A stretch of DNA of 64,000 nucleotides from Furfurilactobacillus milii (GCF_009863985.1 NZ_WEZT01000003.1:1-64000), one strand, 5' to 3'. Positions 6,483 through 15,052 are shown, counted from the first letter of the stretch. Numbers and translations: made by a program. The notes: generated by a model from the sequence alone, not told the origin.

Positions 6483-7847
6483 TTAGTGTTCCGCAATAGT
6501 TTCTGGATGTGCAACTTCGTAACGATGTTCAAAGAAGAAGTATGTCGTTACGATAACGAAACAGATAAGTGGCACGATGAATGAAAATTGCATTGTCGTC
6601 AGATCAGAAACGGCACCCTGCAACAATGGCATCACTGCACCACCGATGATGGCCATAACCAGAATGGCACCAGATGTTTCGGTGTACTTCTTTTCGGTAA
6701 CTGTGTCCAGTGTGTGTGCATAAATTGTTGGCCATTCAGGACCGAAGAAGAAACTGGCTAAGATGGCAGTGTAAACGGCAGTCATGTTTGGAATCAAGAA
6801 GGTTGCCAACAATGACAATGTTCCTAGGAATGAATAAACGGTCAAAACTTTCGTAATTGAGAAACGGTTCATCAACCAGTTGGCCACCACTTTACCAAAG
6901 AACCACATTGCGTAACTGAAAATCATAAACGTTGAGGCAGCAGAATCACTAATTGAATGGTTTAGGTTTAAGGCCAAACGAATGGTGAATGACCAAACGG
7001 TTGTCTGCATACCAACGTAGAAAAATTGTGCCATAACACCACGTTGATAACGTTTGTTATGAGAAAGATACTTCAGTGTTTCACGTAATGTTACCTTTTC
7101 AGCCTTTGTATCAGCAGTTGTTGCCTCTTCAGCGCCTTCTGCAGTGGCCTTAGCGGCTGGCATTTTTGTAAAGGCAATAATCACAAAGATAATCAGCAGC
7201 ACGCCAAGAATGTACTTGTAAGGTTGCAATGTGAGCTGCAACATTTTTTCGCCATAAGCCTGACGAGCGGCTGGCGCCATATGAGACATCTTTTCAGATA
7301 AGTTCCCACCGTTACCAAAGATCAGGTATTTTCCTAGCACGATACCCAACATATCACCAAGCGGCACTAAAGTTTGTGAAAAGTTTAACCGCGCGTTGGC
7401 CGTCTTTTTCGGTCCCAGCATGGACGAGTATGTGTCACACGCTGTTTCCAGAAAACTCCACCCAATGGCAATCGCAAAAATAGCAACTAGGAACATGCTG
7501 TAGGTTGCCATCCGTGATGCCGGGAAGAATAAGCTACATCCGACAATGTAAGCAAACAACCCAATCATAATGGCAAACTTGTATGAACTTTTTTTAATAA
7601 CAAGCGATGCCGGAATGGCAATTAAGAAATAGCCACCGTAAAACGCACTTTGAACAAAGGCTGTTGCCAAGTCGTTCAGTTGGAAAACTGTTTTAAACTG
7701 AGTAATTAAAATATCGTTCAAACTGGCAGCCGCACCCCAAAGTGGGAAAATCATTGATACCAGTAAGAAAGTAAACATTGGTGTACGGGATAAGTACCCG
7801 TCTGATAATTGCTTAACCGAAGTTTGTTGCATGTTCGTCTCTTCCAT
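6483..7847 (-). CDS. MFS sugar:H+ symporter of the FucP type, probably a ribose permease
   Basis: A 454-residue protein with about 12 hydrophobic segments and a charged alanine/glutamate/lysine-rich cytoplasmic loop around residues 225-250, as in FucP-type major facilitator proteins. The start follows AGGAG by 7 bases. Lying between rbsD and rbsK, it most likely imports ribose by proton symport, replacing the RbsABC transporter or RbsU. The substrate is inferred from its neighbours; fucose or another pentose remains possible. Confidence 0.75.
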   Translation of the reverse strand: MEETNMQQTSVKQLSDGYLSRTPMFTFLLVSMIFPLWGAAASLNDILITQFKTVFQLNDLATAFVQSAFYGGYFLIAIPASLVIKKSSYKFAIMIGLFAYIVGCSLFFPASRMATYSMFLVAIFAIAIGWSFLETACDTYSSMLGPKKTANARLNFSQTLVPLGDMLGIVLGKYLIFGNGGNLSEKMSHMAPAARQAYGEKMLQLTLQPYKYILGVLLIIFVIIAFTKMPAAKATAEGAEEATTADTKAEKVTLRETLKYLSHNKRYQRGVMAQFFYVGMQTTVWSFTIRLALNLNHSISDSAASTFMIFSYAMWFFGKVVANWLMNRFSITKVLTVYSFLGTLSLLATFLIPNMTAVYTAILASFFFGPEWPTIYAHTLDTVTEKKYTETSGAILVMAIIGGAVMPLLQGAVSDLTTMQFSFIVPLICFVIVTTYFFFEHRYEVAHPETIAEH

Positions 7848-7878
7848 TTCTATGCTCCTATAAAGTGATGGCTGACAG

Positions 7879-8274
7879 TTAGAATGTCACGCCACTCTCC
7901 AAAATGATGTTTGAGTACGCCGTCATTTCGCCAGTGCGAACAAAGGCGTGTGTCTTACTGAGGTCTTTTTTCAATTCGCTGTGCGGTACAAACGTAATTG
8001 GTGTGTCAGGCAACAATTGCTTAATAGCTGTCAATTGTTCTGGATTAACCGTTTTGATTTCTTCGGCCAAATAAATGTGTTGTACTTCTAATTCGGCCAA
8101 AACATTCTTTAGAACGTCGATAAAACTTGGCAATTGTTTGGTAACTGCTAGATCAATTTTCTCTGTTCCTGCGGGTACCGGCATGCCTGCATCCCCAATT
8201 GATAACCAATCCATGTGACCCATATTTGAAATCACACGCGATAGGTCTGAGTTAATTACTGTTGTCTTCTTCAT
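7879..8274 (-). CDS. rbsD: D-ribose pyranase RbsD
   Basis: It interconverts pyranose and furanose forms of ribose so that RbsK can use it. The 131-residue length and motifs fit: an N-terminal [23 protein letters not shown] segment with the catalytic histidine and aspartate, and the C-terminal [18 protein letters not shown] segment. First gene of the ribose operon, with a GGGAG ribosome site, directly behind the paired operators. Confidence 0.94.
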   Translation of the reverse strand: MKKTTVINSDLSRVISNMGHMDWLSIGDAGMPVPAGTEKIDLAVTKQLPSFIDVLKNVLAELEVQHIYLAEEIKTVNPEQLTAIKQLLPDTPITFVPHSELKKDLSKTHAFVRTGEMTAYSNIILESGVTF

Positions 8275-8311
8275 TGTGTTTCTCCCTTCGGTTTGGATAA
8301 CTTTTACATTG

Positions 8312-8325
8312 GTAAAACGTTTTAC
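8312..8325. promoter_or_regulatory. LacI-family operator 1 of the ribose operon
   Basis: GTAAAACGTTTTAC is a perfect 14-bp palindrome with the central CG typical of LacI/RbsR or CcpA sites, 38 bp before rbsD. A near-copy lies 55 bp (centre to centre) away. Confidence 0.75.
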
Positions 8326-8339
8326 TTAAATAATTTTAA

Positions 8340-8379
8340 GTGAGCTATGACAGCTCACTGTTTTTGGTAAAACGTTTTA
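8340..8379. promoter_or_regulatory. LacI-family operator 2 with an adjacent hairpin
   Basis: TAAAACGTTTTA (8368-8379) repeats the core of operator 1. Between the two operators is an 8-bp-arm inverted repeat, AGTGAGCT/AGCTCACT (8340-8360). Two identical operators about five helical turns apart would permit DNA looping by a tetrameric or paired repressor. The LacI-type gene at 13342-14349 is the only such regulator in the window. Confidence 0.65.
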
Positions 8380-8633
8380 TTGAAAATCAATGTGAAAAAT
8401 ATATCATAGTTTGGAAAGGCTTTCAAGTGTTTTCTTGAATTAATTTTACTAGTCTGTGTTCACTTCCTGCGTCACAATTGTTACCGCTCAAACGTTAACT
8501 TGATTGTGTAGCCCGTTGCGTCGACTCCACTCTTCTACAAACCAACGCAAATATTATTATTTGGAACTAGATTATGCTAAATTTATGGTGGTAATGGTTG
8601 ATACCTCAAGCATACACGAGAAAGGTCAAATTA

Positions 8634-8858
8634 ATGAGAACAGTTAAGATTCAAACCATCGACTCACACAACTTTTTGCCCTTGCCATTCGATATTCATC
8701 CGAAAAATGATACCTTTGACGTTCTACAAGGACGTGACGGTGCCGTTATTTACTTACCGAGAGGACACAATCCCTTCACAGATAAAGAATACGTTGCCGC
8801 ACATAGCGGCAGTGAACTTGATGAAGGATTCAATATCAGTCCAGACGAATTTGTCTGA
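8634..8858 (+). CDS. Small AbrB/MazE-like protein (orphan antitoxin-like)
   Basis: A 74-residue protein starting MRTVKIQTIDSHNFLPLP, which has the strand-loop-strand look of SpoVT-AbrB swapped-hairpin DNA-binding domains of MazE/PemI antitoxins, followed by an acidic tail with FTDKEYVAAHSGSELDEGF. The start was chosen because GAGAAAGG precedes it by about 9 bases; an earlier ATG has no such site. No toxin gene adjoins it, so it may be an orphan remnant or a stand-alone regulator. Recognition is by pattern only. Confidence 0.45.
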   Translation: MRTVKIQTIDSHNFLPLPFDIHPKNDTFDVLQGRDGAVIYLPRGHNPFTDKEYVAAHSGSELDEGFNISPDEFV

Positions 8859-8957
8859 TTTTTCATTCCACTACTTCGTTTTCAACTGAGTACTAGTAAC
8901 TTTGGTTTAGGTCAAAAAAGGACACTAAGTTCAGTTTTAAAATGAACATTTAAGTAC

Positions 8958-9005
8958 AAAAATTGACCCACTAGGAATCGATCATATTTCTAGTGAGTCA
9001 ATTTT
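8958..9005. terminator. Bidirectional terminator
   Basis: AAAATTGAC-CACTAG pairs with CTAGTG-GTCAATTTT (one mismatch), flanked by A and T runs. It would serve the AbrB-like gene and the converging transporter remnant. Confidence 0.8.
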
Positions 9006-9025
9006 AATATACGTTTTAATTTGTT

Positions 9026-9196
9026 CTACCAAAAACCAATTACTTTAGTCCAAAGTAAACCACCGGCAAGCCAAATGACGTTGAACATAACCCCAAAAAT
9101 GGCACTCAGTTTCCACCAATCTTTAGACGTTACATAGCCAGTGGTTGAAAGCATTGCCGCTGGACCAGCGAAAGGGAATAGACATTTTGCAATAAT
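9026..9196 (-). pseudogene. C-terminal remnant of a DASS-family dicarboxylate/anion transporter
   Basis: A 56-codon open segment ends in TAG and encodes a C-terminus typical of divalent anion:sodium symporters: FPFAGPAAMLSTTGYVTS, then KDWWKL, two hydrophobic stretches and a final TKVIGFW. A stop codon closes the frame at the upstream side and no in-frame continuation was found before the terminator at 9283-9320. The remaining ~400 residues are gone. Dicarboxylate carriers often accompany fumarate reductase flavoproteins, and such a gene follows here, so this was probably its transporter partner. Confidence 0.7.
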
Positions 9197-9282
9197 TTAG
9201 GAATTGATCCAAAAAAAATTTTGACACATACGTCATCGTAATACTGCGGTCAAAGCAAAAACTCCCTTACACTGGTCTGTCT

Positions 9283-9320
9283 AAAAAGCTCATGGCATGA
9301 TTTCACGCCATGAGCTTTTT
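9283..9320. terminator. Strong bidirectional terminator
   Basis: AAAAAGCTCATGGC pairs perfectly with GCCATGAGCTTTTT around a 10-base loop. It lies 165 bp after the reductase gene on the minus strand and just beyond the transporter remnant. Confidence 0.88.
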
Positions 9321-9484
9321 GCATTAGTAAAGATTAAAAGCAAAATGGTTAATTAGAACCCTATTCCAAAAATTAGACAGTAATGCTTGTTTTATTTAAA
9401 CCTAATTATTAGGCTGCATCACTCCATATCGGTCATACTTATTCGTTTAAAATGAGTTTAGATCACGTTTACTGCGGAAAAAAA

Positions 9485-11329
9485 TTACTTAACCTTACTC
9501 AACGCATCCTTAACCGCCGTCTTAACAGCCCGGCTGGATGACGAAGCACCGGAAACGGCATCAACGTCAGCCGTGTTTTGCGCGACGATTTCGCGGGGAA
9601 TCTCCTCCACGGCCTTACGACCAACGTCTTCGCTTTCACTTTCCTGCAACACTTCGACATTTTTAATGTGTTGATCTGCATATGTTACCCGAACCACGAT
9701 TTGACCACCAATACCGTTGTTAGCACTACCTAGATATTGGTTATCGCCAACCGTGTAGTTGGTAGAATTATCCACCAAATCGTTGCCACCAAGGTCAGTC
9801 TCAGAATCTTCATGAATCGAAGCAGACGTATCCGCATCTGTAGCTGTTTGGTCAGAATCACTAACCGTATCCTGCTTTGGTGCAGCGGCGTTTTCACCGG
9901 CGATCTTGCCGAAAATTAAACATTCGGCAAGATTACCACCACCATTATACTGATTGGCATTGATGCCACCAAACTCACCGGCAGAATATAGATGGGGAAT
10001 TGGTTCACCGTCAGCATTTAGCACTTCAGCCTTCGCATTTCGTTTGGCACCACCCTGGGTATTAAGCATTGCAGTGGCCAGTTCAACAGCATAATATGGT
10101 CCGTCATCTAATGCACGCATGCTATCGCCGTCACGACCCAATTGATCATCGCGACCTGCATCGGCAAAGCGATTAAAGGAAACCACCGTTTGTGACAACA
10201 CTTTAGGATCAGCCTGAATCTTCTCCGCAAGCTCTTCAATTGAGTTTACTTTAACGACCAACTTACAGAAGTCAGGATATGGCAACTTACCCTGTCCTTT
10301 GATCGTGTCGTACTGGGCTTGGTCAAAAATTAGATGAGGATGCGCGTAAACCGTTGGGTTATGCCATTGACCATGTTCGTAAGCATGACCATGACGGCCA
10401 TTTTCATCCTCACGTACATAACGACTACCATCATCCGCAGCAATAAAAATACTGCCATGCGATAGTTCGGGCCAGGCGCCAAGAAAAAATTTGCCCCGTT
10501 CTTCAGTCGGATTTTCAAACGTAAAGCCAGTGTCAAAACCGTATCCTTCATAACTGTGCATATGCCAGAAACTAGCGCCAACTTCTTGTGCCATCCGAAT
10601 TCCATCACCCTTGTTGTACAAGGTCCCAATCACCTTCAACTTAGGTACGCCAATGAAGTTTTGAATATCGTCATTATTATTTTCAAATCCACCCATCGTC
10701 ATGACCACACCATTACGGGCCGCAATGTTAACCTCATGACCATTGCGCTTAACTGTAACACCCGTAATCATCTTTGATTTGGGATCTTGAATCAAACGCA
10801 TTGCCGGGCTCTCCAACCAAACGTCAATCTGGTCAGTCCGATCCGTCACGTGCTGACGCAAGTTCTTCCATAATGTGGCGTCAAAGAAACCATCATGTAC
10901 GGTTGTCAAATCGATCGCGTCGGCTCCATCGAATTCTGGATATTCTGGCGAAAGGCCATGTGCAAAGTCCTGCCAACCTGGATCACGATGCGTTTTGTTG
11001 TAACTAACCGGTTCATCGACATCGAGATAATCATGCATATACGCTGGAATTTGATTAATTCCGTCGACATACGTATCCAACATTTCATCTTCTATTTTAA
11101 TACCGTTAAACATCTGCTTGAAATAACGCTTGGTCTTAGCACGATCATGCCCAGTTAGAACGACCTGACCAGCGTAACGTGTATTACCACCTTCGTGCCC
11201 TAATGGCGCTGCATCTACTAATAAGACCTTTGCCCCATTATCGGCAGCAAACCGACTGGCAGTTGCGCCAGCTGCGCCAAAGCCAATGACAACGACATCA
11301 TATGTTCGTGCCCAATTTATTTTTGCCAT
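9485..11329 (-). CDS. FAD-dependent reductase with C-terminal FMN-binding domain (fumarate/urocanate/phenolic-acid reductase type)
   Basis: The N-terminus has a dinucleotide fold (VVIGFGAAGATASRFAA, residues ~13-29), then an FAD_binding_2 domain to about residue 470 with TLYNKGDGIRMA, GRDGDSMRAL and the late GGINANQYNGGGNLAECLIFG motif. An acidic linker leads to an FMN_bind domain (~530-614) with DAVSGASSSS, the type of site to which ApbE couples FMN. No signal peptide or heme motifs, so a soluble cytoplasmic enzyme. Such proteins reduce an activated C=C bond: fumarate, urocanate, or hydroxycinnamates in lactobacilli. The divergent LysR gene favours an inducible substrate. The second of two adjacent ATGs is used as it lies 7 bases after GGAGG. 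Confidence 0.8.
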   Translation of the reverse strand: MAKINWARTYDVVVIGFGAAGATASRFAADNGAKVLLVDAAPLGHEGGNTRYAGQVVLTGHDRAKTKRYFKQMFNGIKIEDEMLDTYVDGINQIPAYMHDYLDVDEPVSYNKTHRDPGWQDFAHGLSPEYPEFDGADAIDLTTVHDGFFDATLWKNLRQHVTDRTDQIDVWLESPAMRLIQDPKSKMITGVTVKRNGHEVNIAARNGVVMTMGGFENNNDDIQNFIGVPKLKVIGTLYNKGDGIRMAQEVGASFWHMHSYEGYGFDTGFTFENPTEERGKFFLGAWPELSHGSIFIAADDGSRYVREDENGRHGHAYEHGQWHNPTVYAHPHLIFDQAQYDTIKGQGKLPYPDFCKLVVKVNSIEELAEKIQADPKVLSQTVVSFNRFADAGRDDQLGRDGDSMRALDDGPYYAVELATAMLNTQGGAKRNAKAEVLNADGEPIPHLYSAGEFGGINANQYNGGGNLAECLIFGKIAGENAAAPKQDTVSDSDQTATDADTSASIHEDSETDLGGNDLVDNSTNYTVGDNQYLGSANNGIGGQIVVRVTYADQHIKNVEVLQESESEDVGRKAVEEIPREIVAQNTADVDAVSGASSSSRAVKTAVKDALSKVK

Positions 11330-11493
11330 CATATTTCCTCCATATTTGATAACGTACTCGAATCAGTTAATTCGCTTGCTTGTTGAATAATGAGCAATCC
11401 ATTCTAAATGCATTCAACTGACTGCTTTATATCGCACACCATCATTGTTACTGGTTTTGCCCCAATTGTGAAATATCTTTTTAAGTGAGATGA

Positions 11494-11511
11494 TATGCCT
11501 AAAATGGCATA
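11494..11511. promoter_or_regulatory. Inverted repeat, likely LysR-type binding site
   Basis: TATGCC-TAAAAT-GGCATA is a perfect 6-bp-arm palindrome 19 bp before the LysR start, within the 200-bp region shared by the two divergent genes. It fits autoregulation and control of the reductase; binding is inferred. Confidence 0.5.
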
Positions 11512-11530
11512 AAGATTAGAGGCTCTTTTA

Positions 11531-12445
11531 ATGACGACAATGAATCAAAATCAACAATTACTGTGCATTCTCAGTTCGCTACAAACGACTGGTAGCATTT
11601 CTGATACCGCAAACGAAATGTATCTGACGCAACCAAACGTTAGCAAACAACTCAAACGGTTCGAAACTGAGCTTGGTGTCCGTTTGGTCGATCGAAGTAC
11701 CCATCCCCTGTCATTAACAGCTGCTGGCAATTACTATCTCAATCAAATGAGTGTGTTAATGAGCCAGGTTGATCGTGTCGTTACCACTACACAGGCGTTT
11801 AAAACGGCGAAACATGCAACGCTTCGCTTAGGAGTTACCCAGTCACTTGGCTCAATATTGTTGCCAAACTTATTGCCAGCATTTCACCGTCGCCATCCTG
11901 AAGTCACTCTTGAATTGCATGAATTGGCCCCAGCACAAGGTGAACAGGCATTGACCAGTAATCAACTTGATATTTACTTTGGTGTTGCACCAACGCCACA
12001 ACCCGAAATCACACACATTCCACTATATTCGGAGGGCTGCACACTGATAATGCCTAAAAATGCGTTGGCAAACGTTAATAGTCAAGATGTGACCACCAAT
12101 TTAGAGGCAATCCTATTCAATTTTGCGCGCCAAGAAATGATTGTCGAACGCGGTGATTCTGGTTTCCAACGAATTGTTTCAGGCTATCTGGCTGCTCATA
12201 ACATTCATCCATGGCGTACGTTTGTCACGGCAAACTTGATTACCGCAGAACGCTTGGCTGCCAAAGGCATGGGGGCTGCCATTGTACCAAACTCACTTGT
12301 TGAAACTGCTAAACTAACAGCCGATGTAACAGCCATTCATTTGCCCAGCGATGAATTGAGTCTAAGCGTCGTCGCACAAATTAATAAGCAGGCGGCCGCA
12401 AATGCTGTGACTACTGACTTTCTGCAAATGGATTTCAACCTATGA
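11531..12445 (+). CDS. LysR-family transcriptional regulator
   Basis: A 304-residue protein with an N-terminal winged helix-turn-helix (SISDTANEMYLTQPNVSKQLKRFE, residues ~19-42) and a substrate-binding domain beginning around residue 90 (TLRLGVTQSLGS). It is transcribed divergently from the FAD/FMN reductase, the classic layout for a LysR activator and its target, with an inverted repeat in the shared region. The co-inducer is probably the reductase substrate; hydroxycinnamate reductase in lactobacilli has the same arrangement, but this does not prove identity. Confidence 0.88.
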   Translation: MTTMNQNQQLLCILSSLQTTGSISDTANEMYLTQPNVSKQLKRFETELGVRLVDRSTHPLSLTAAGNYYLNQMSVLMSQVDRVVTTTQAFKTAKHATLRLGVTQSLGSILLPNLLPAFHRRHPEVTLELHELAPAQGEQALTSNQLDIYFGVAPTPQPEITHIPLYSEGCTLIMPKNALANVNSQDVTTNLEAILFNFARQEMIVERGDSGFQRIVSGYLAAHNIHPWRTFVTANLITAERLAAKGMGAAIVPNSLVETAKLTADVTAIHLPSDELSLSVVAQINKQAAANAVTTDFLQMDFNL

Positions 12446-12607
12446 GCACAATACTATGCCGGGCCACGTCCACCATTAAAACTGAATGAAAATTGGTTTC
12501 AAGAAAAACAAACACTTTCTCCTTTACGTATGTTTAAGTAATGCCGGATCAACGATTAATTATCGCTGTCCCAAACTTAATTCGTAGTATAAAGGAGTTG
12601 AAAAAAA

Positions 12608-12634
12608 GTGGCGTTAATGCTACTTTTTAAATGA
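12608..12634 (+). CDS. Eight-codon leader peptide coupled to the toxin gene
   Basis: GTG GCG TTA ATG CTA CTT TTT AAA TGA follows a strong ribosome site (AAAGGAG, 12591-12597) by 10 bases, and its TGA overlaps the ATG of the toxin gene (ATGA). The toxin has no ribosome site of its own at a workable distance (AAAGGAG is 33 bases away). This layout suggests that toxin translation depends on re-initiation after the leader. It is seen directly in sequence; expression is inferred. Confidence 0.5.
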   Translation: MALMLLFK

Positions 12635-12984
12635 ATACAAAGCCAAAATTCATTCCCAGTGACCGATTTCTAAAGTTTTTGCGCAATCTTTCAGATAAAG
12701 ACCGTGCAAAACTAGTCGGAACGATTTCCTTAATAGAGTCCCATGAATTGTATGTCGCTATACGACAACTGTGGGTTAAAAAAATTGAGGACAATTTGTT
12801 CGAGATTAGATCAATTCAATCCAATAACATACGACGCGCCATTTATTTTCACATCGAAGAAAATAACTATTTTATTACCCTTGGATTTACGAAGAAAAGC
12901 AATAAAACACCACAAAGACAAATTGATAGTGCCAAACGCATACGTGCAAAGTATCTAAGGAGAAACGATAATGATAAAAAATAA
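12631..12984 (+). CDS. higB: RelE/HigB-superfamily toxin (Gp49-like)
   Basis: A 117-residue basic protein of the phage Gp49/HigB type within the RelE/ParE superfamily, mRNA interferases acting at the ribosome. Family features are the central WVKKIEDNLFEIRS strand pair, the RRAIYFHIEENNYFITLGFTKK core around residues 69-91 and the lysine/arginine-rich C-terminal helix. The start overlaps a leader peptide stop. The end overlaps the downstream HTH gene by 14 bp, giving toxin-first order as in higBA. Confidence 0.82.
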   Translation: MNTKPKFIPSDRFLKFLRNLSDKDRAKLVGTISLIESHELYVAIRQLWVKKIEDNLFEIRSIQSNNIRRAIYFHIEENNYFITLGFTKKSNKTPQRQIDSAKRIRAKYLRRNDNDKK

Positions 12985-13261
12985 TCCCCAAACCATGGAC
13001 ACCCTCATTCAACAAGAACTTAAAAATCCAAAGTTTCAAAAAGCCTACGATCAGACCGTCAGCACAGGCAACGCCGCCGTTGCTTTATATGAGTTTCGCC
13101 ATGAACTTGGTTACACACAAGCTGTGCTGGCAAAAAAGGCCGGTCTGGCGAAATCGACGATTGTTCGCATTGAGACCGGCATTATGAATCCACGACTGGA
13201 AACCTTGCAACAAATCGCTGACAGTGTTGGCGCGCATGTTGAATTAAGATTTGTACGGTAA
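12971..13261 (+). CDS. higA: XRE-family antitoxin (HigA-like)
   Basis: A 96-residue protein with a helix-turn-helix at residues ~40-90 (YTQAVLAKKAGLAKSTIVRIE). It overlaps the toxin frame by 14 bp, so expression is coupled. HigA-type antitoxins bind their toxin and repress the shared promoter. A strong bidirectional terminator follows, making this a self-contained two-gene module between the LysR and LacI genes. Confidence 0.85.
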   Translation: MIKNNPQTMDTLIQQELKNPKFQKAYDQTVSTGNAAVALYEFRHELGYTQAVLAKKAGLAKSTIVRIETGIMNPRLETLQQIADSVGAHVELRFVR

Positions 13262-13280
13262 ACAAAATAAACATGAATTC

Positions 13281-13331
13281 AAAAAGGATTGAAATGGTTG
13301 CACACTGTTGTCGACCATTTCAATCCCTTTT
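13281..13331. terminator. Bidirectional terminator between the toxin-antitoxin pair and lacI
   Basis: AAAAAGGATTGAAATGGT pairs with ACCATTTCAATCC-CTTTT around a 15-base loop, with an A run on the left and a T run on the right. Confidence 0.88.
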
Positions 13332-13341
13332 ATTATCTCGT

Positions 13342-14349
13342 TTATATTTTACGCACAGAATCACGTTTGATTAACGAAACGTCAACCACCTTCAACTGTG
13401 GCGCATGTTCTGGTTCTCGCAAACGGTTCATAATCATCTGACTAGCCCATGTCCCCATATCATAAACGGGCTGGTGAATCGTTGTTAAGCGCGGCACCAT
13501 ATAGTCATCCAGATCGATGTCATCGTAGCCCACAACTGATAAGTCCGCTGGCACGTGCTTTCCCAACGCATTAATGCCTCTCAACAGTCCCAATGCCATT
13601 TCATCGTTAACGCAGAACACTGCTGTTGCACCAGAATCAATCACTTTTTGGGCAATGGCCCAACCACCGGCCTTTGACAATTCCGTTGAGAAGACAAGCT
13701 CGTCATCAAAGACAATGCCGTGACGAACTAACGCACTGCGGTAACCAGCTAGTCGCAAACGCACATTTTGTGACGGTCGGTCTGGTAAAACCACAGCGAT
13801 TTTTTGATGACCTGCCTCGATAAGATGGGAAGTGGCCAACTCACCGCCACGTTCATCATCGACAATGATCCGGTCCCCTTCGTTAATGGGATCGTTTTGG
13901 TCAAACAATAAGTACGGCACGTTATTGCGTTTGAGTAAACCATTGATTTCATCATTACCGACAGCTGAACTAGCGATGATCATCGCGTCCACACCACGTT
14001 CAACCAGCGTGCGCAAATAATAATGCTCCAACGCCTCGTCGCGGTCTGCACTTAAAATCATTGGCACACATTCATGTTCGTACATCGCATCCTGAATGCC
14101 ACGCAAGAACATGGCAAAGAATGGATTTACTAAGTTGGGCACGATAATTCCAACAGTCTTCATTGAATGGCTGATTAGATTACGGGCATTAAAGTTAGGA
14201 ACGTATCCTAACTGATCCCTAATTTTCATCACTTTTTCTTGTGTTGCGGCAGGAAATCTTTCGCCCTTCCCGTTGAGAATTTGGGAAACCGTCGTAATCG
14301 ACAGTCCAGCAGTCTTTGCGACGTCTTTAATCGTTACCCGCTTTGCCAT
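13342..14349 (-). CDS. LacI-family repressor, candidate RbsR
   Basis: A 335-residue regulator with an N-terminal HTH and hinge (TIKDVAKTAGLSITTVSQIL, residues 5-24) and a periplasmic-binding-like effector domain (TVGIIVPNLVNPFFAMF near residue 64; VVGYDDIDLDDYMVP near residue 275). It is monocistronic. Paired GTAAAACGTTTTAC-type operators upstream of rbsD are the nearest matching targets, and this is the only LacI protein in the window, so RbsR is a reasonable guess although 5 kb separate them. No copy of the operator was seen at its own promoter. Confidence 0.85.
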   Translation of the reverse strand: MAKRVTIKDVAKTAGLSITTVSQILNGKGERFPAATQEKVMKIRDQLGYVPNFNARNLISHSMKTVGIIVPNLVNPFFAMFLRGIQDAMYEHECVPMILSADRDEALEHYYLRTLVERGVDAMIIASSAVGNDEINGLLKRNNVPYLLFDQNDPINEGDRIIVDDERGGELATSHLIEAGHQKIAVVLPDRPSQNVRLRLAGYRSALVRHGIVFDDELVFSTELSKAGGWAIAQKVIDSGATAVFCVNDEMALGLLRGINALGKHVPADLSVVGYDDIDLDDYMVPRLTTIHQPVYDMGTWASQMIMNRLREPEHAPQLKVVDVSLIKRDSVRKI

Positions 14350-14606
14350 TTTTACTTTTCAACCCCCATAAGTTCGGTTAAATCATAATTTTTTATGTTA
14401 CGAATATCATAGCATATTCACTCTCCATAAAGTGCGCTGATCCCCGTGAGACTGCATTTTGTTCGCCATTACATTGACAATGAATCGACTCGTTTTCGCG
14501 TTTGTTCGGCGAATTTACAACTTAACATAAATATTGTTATTCAAAAAAATAACTATTTATACTCATCATAGAAACATTAATTGCACTATAAATGGAGATG
14601 AATAAC

Positions 14607-15047
14607 ATGATTAAAATTTATACGATTCCGTCAAACTTACCCTCTCGTCAGGCAGTCCGTTGGTTAACCCAACATGATGTTGCTTTCACTGAGCAACGTG
14701 TCCATGTAGATCAACCAGAATTGACGATTGACGAATTGAAACAATTTTTAATGGCCTCCGAAAATGGCGTTGATGATTTGCTTTCCTTCCAGTCACTCGC
14801 TTATGCTGCGTTTATCAAAAATCATGATCCTGAAGCAATGTCCTTACAAGCATTGTTAACAGCCATGATTGCGAATATCCGTCTTTTACATTTTCCAATT
14901 ATTTATGACGACCACCTTCACATCTTGCAAACGGGGTTTTCACAAGATGACATCAGAGTGTTTTTGCCTAGAAGTGTCCGGGTTCAAGAGCTAACTACTA
15001 TGCTCCTCCGCGAATCCAAAAGCGATGATCTTTCTGATATTGAGTAA
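14607..15047 (+). CDS. Spx/ArsC-family protein lacking the redox cysteines
   Basis: A 146-residue Spx paralogue. The thioredoxin-like fold starts IKIYTIPSNLPSRQAVRWL, aligning with Spx TSPSCTSCRKARAWL, but both cysteines are replaced (N and S), so the thiol switch is gone. The C-terminal block LHFPIIYDDHLHILQTGFSQDDIRVFLPR keeps the Spx pattern, including the basic end. Spx proteins bind the RNA polymerase alpha subunit, so this form could act as a redox-independent polymerase-binding regulator. Start chosen 9 bases after TGGAG; two upstream in-frame ATGs overlap that site. Confidence 0.8.
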   Translation: MIKIYTIPSNLPSRQAVRWLTQHDVAFTEQRVHVDQPELTIDELKQFLMASENGVDDLLSFQSLAYAAFIKNHDPEAMSLQALLTAMIANIRLLHFPIIYDDHLHILQTGFSQDDIRVFLPRSVRVQELTTMLLRESKSDDLSDIE

Positions 15048-15052
15048 AGACT

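Noticed and set aside
13626-14020. Plus-strand frames inside the LacI gene
   Set aside because: Shadows of a clear minus-strand coding gene; similar antisense frames occur across most genes here.
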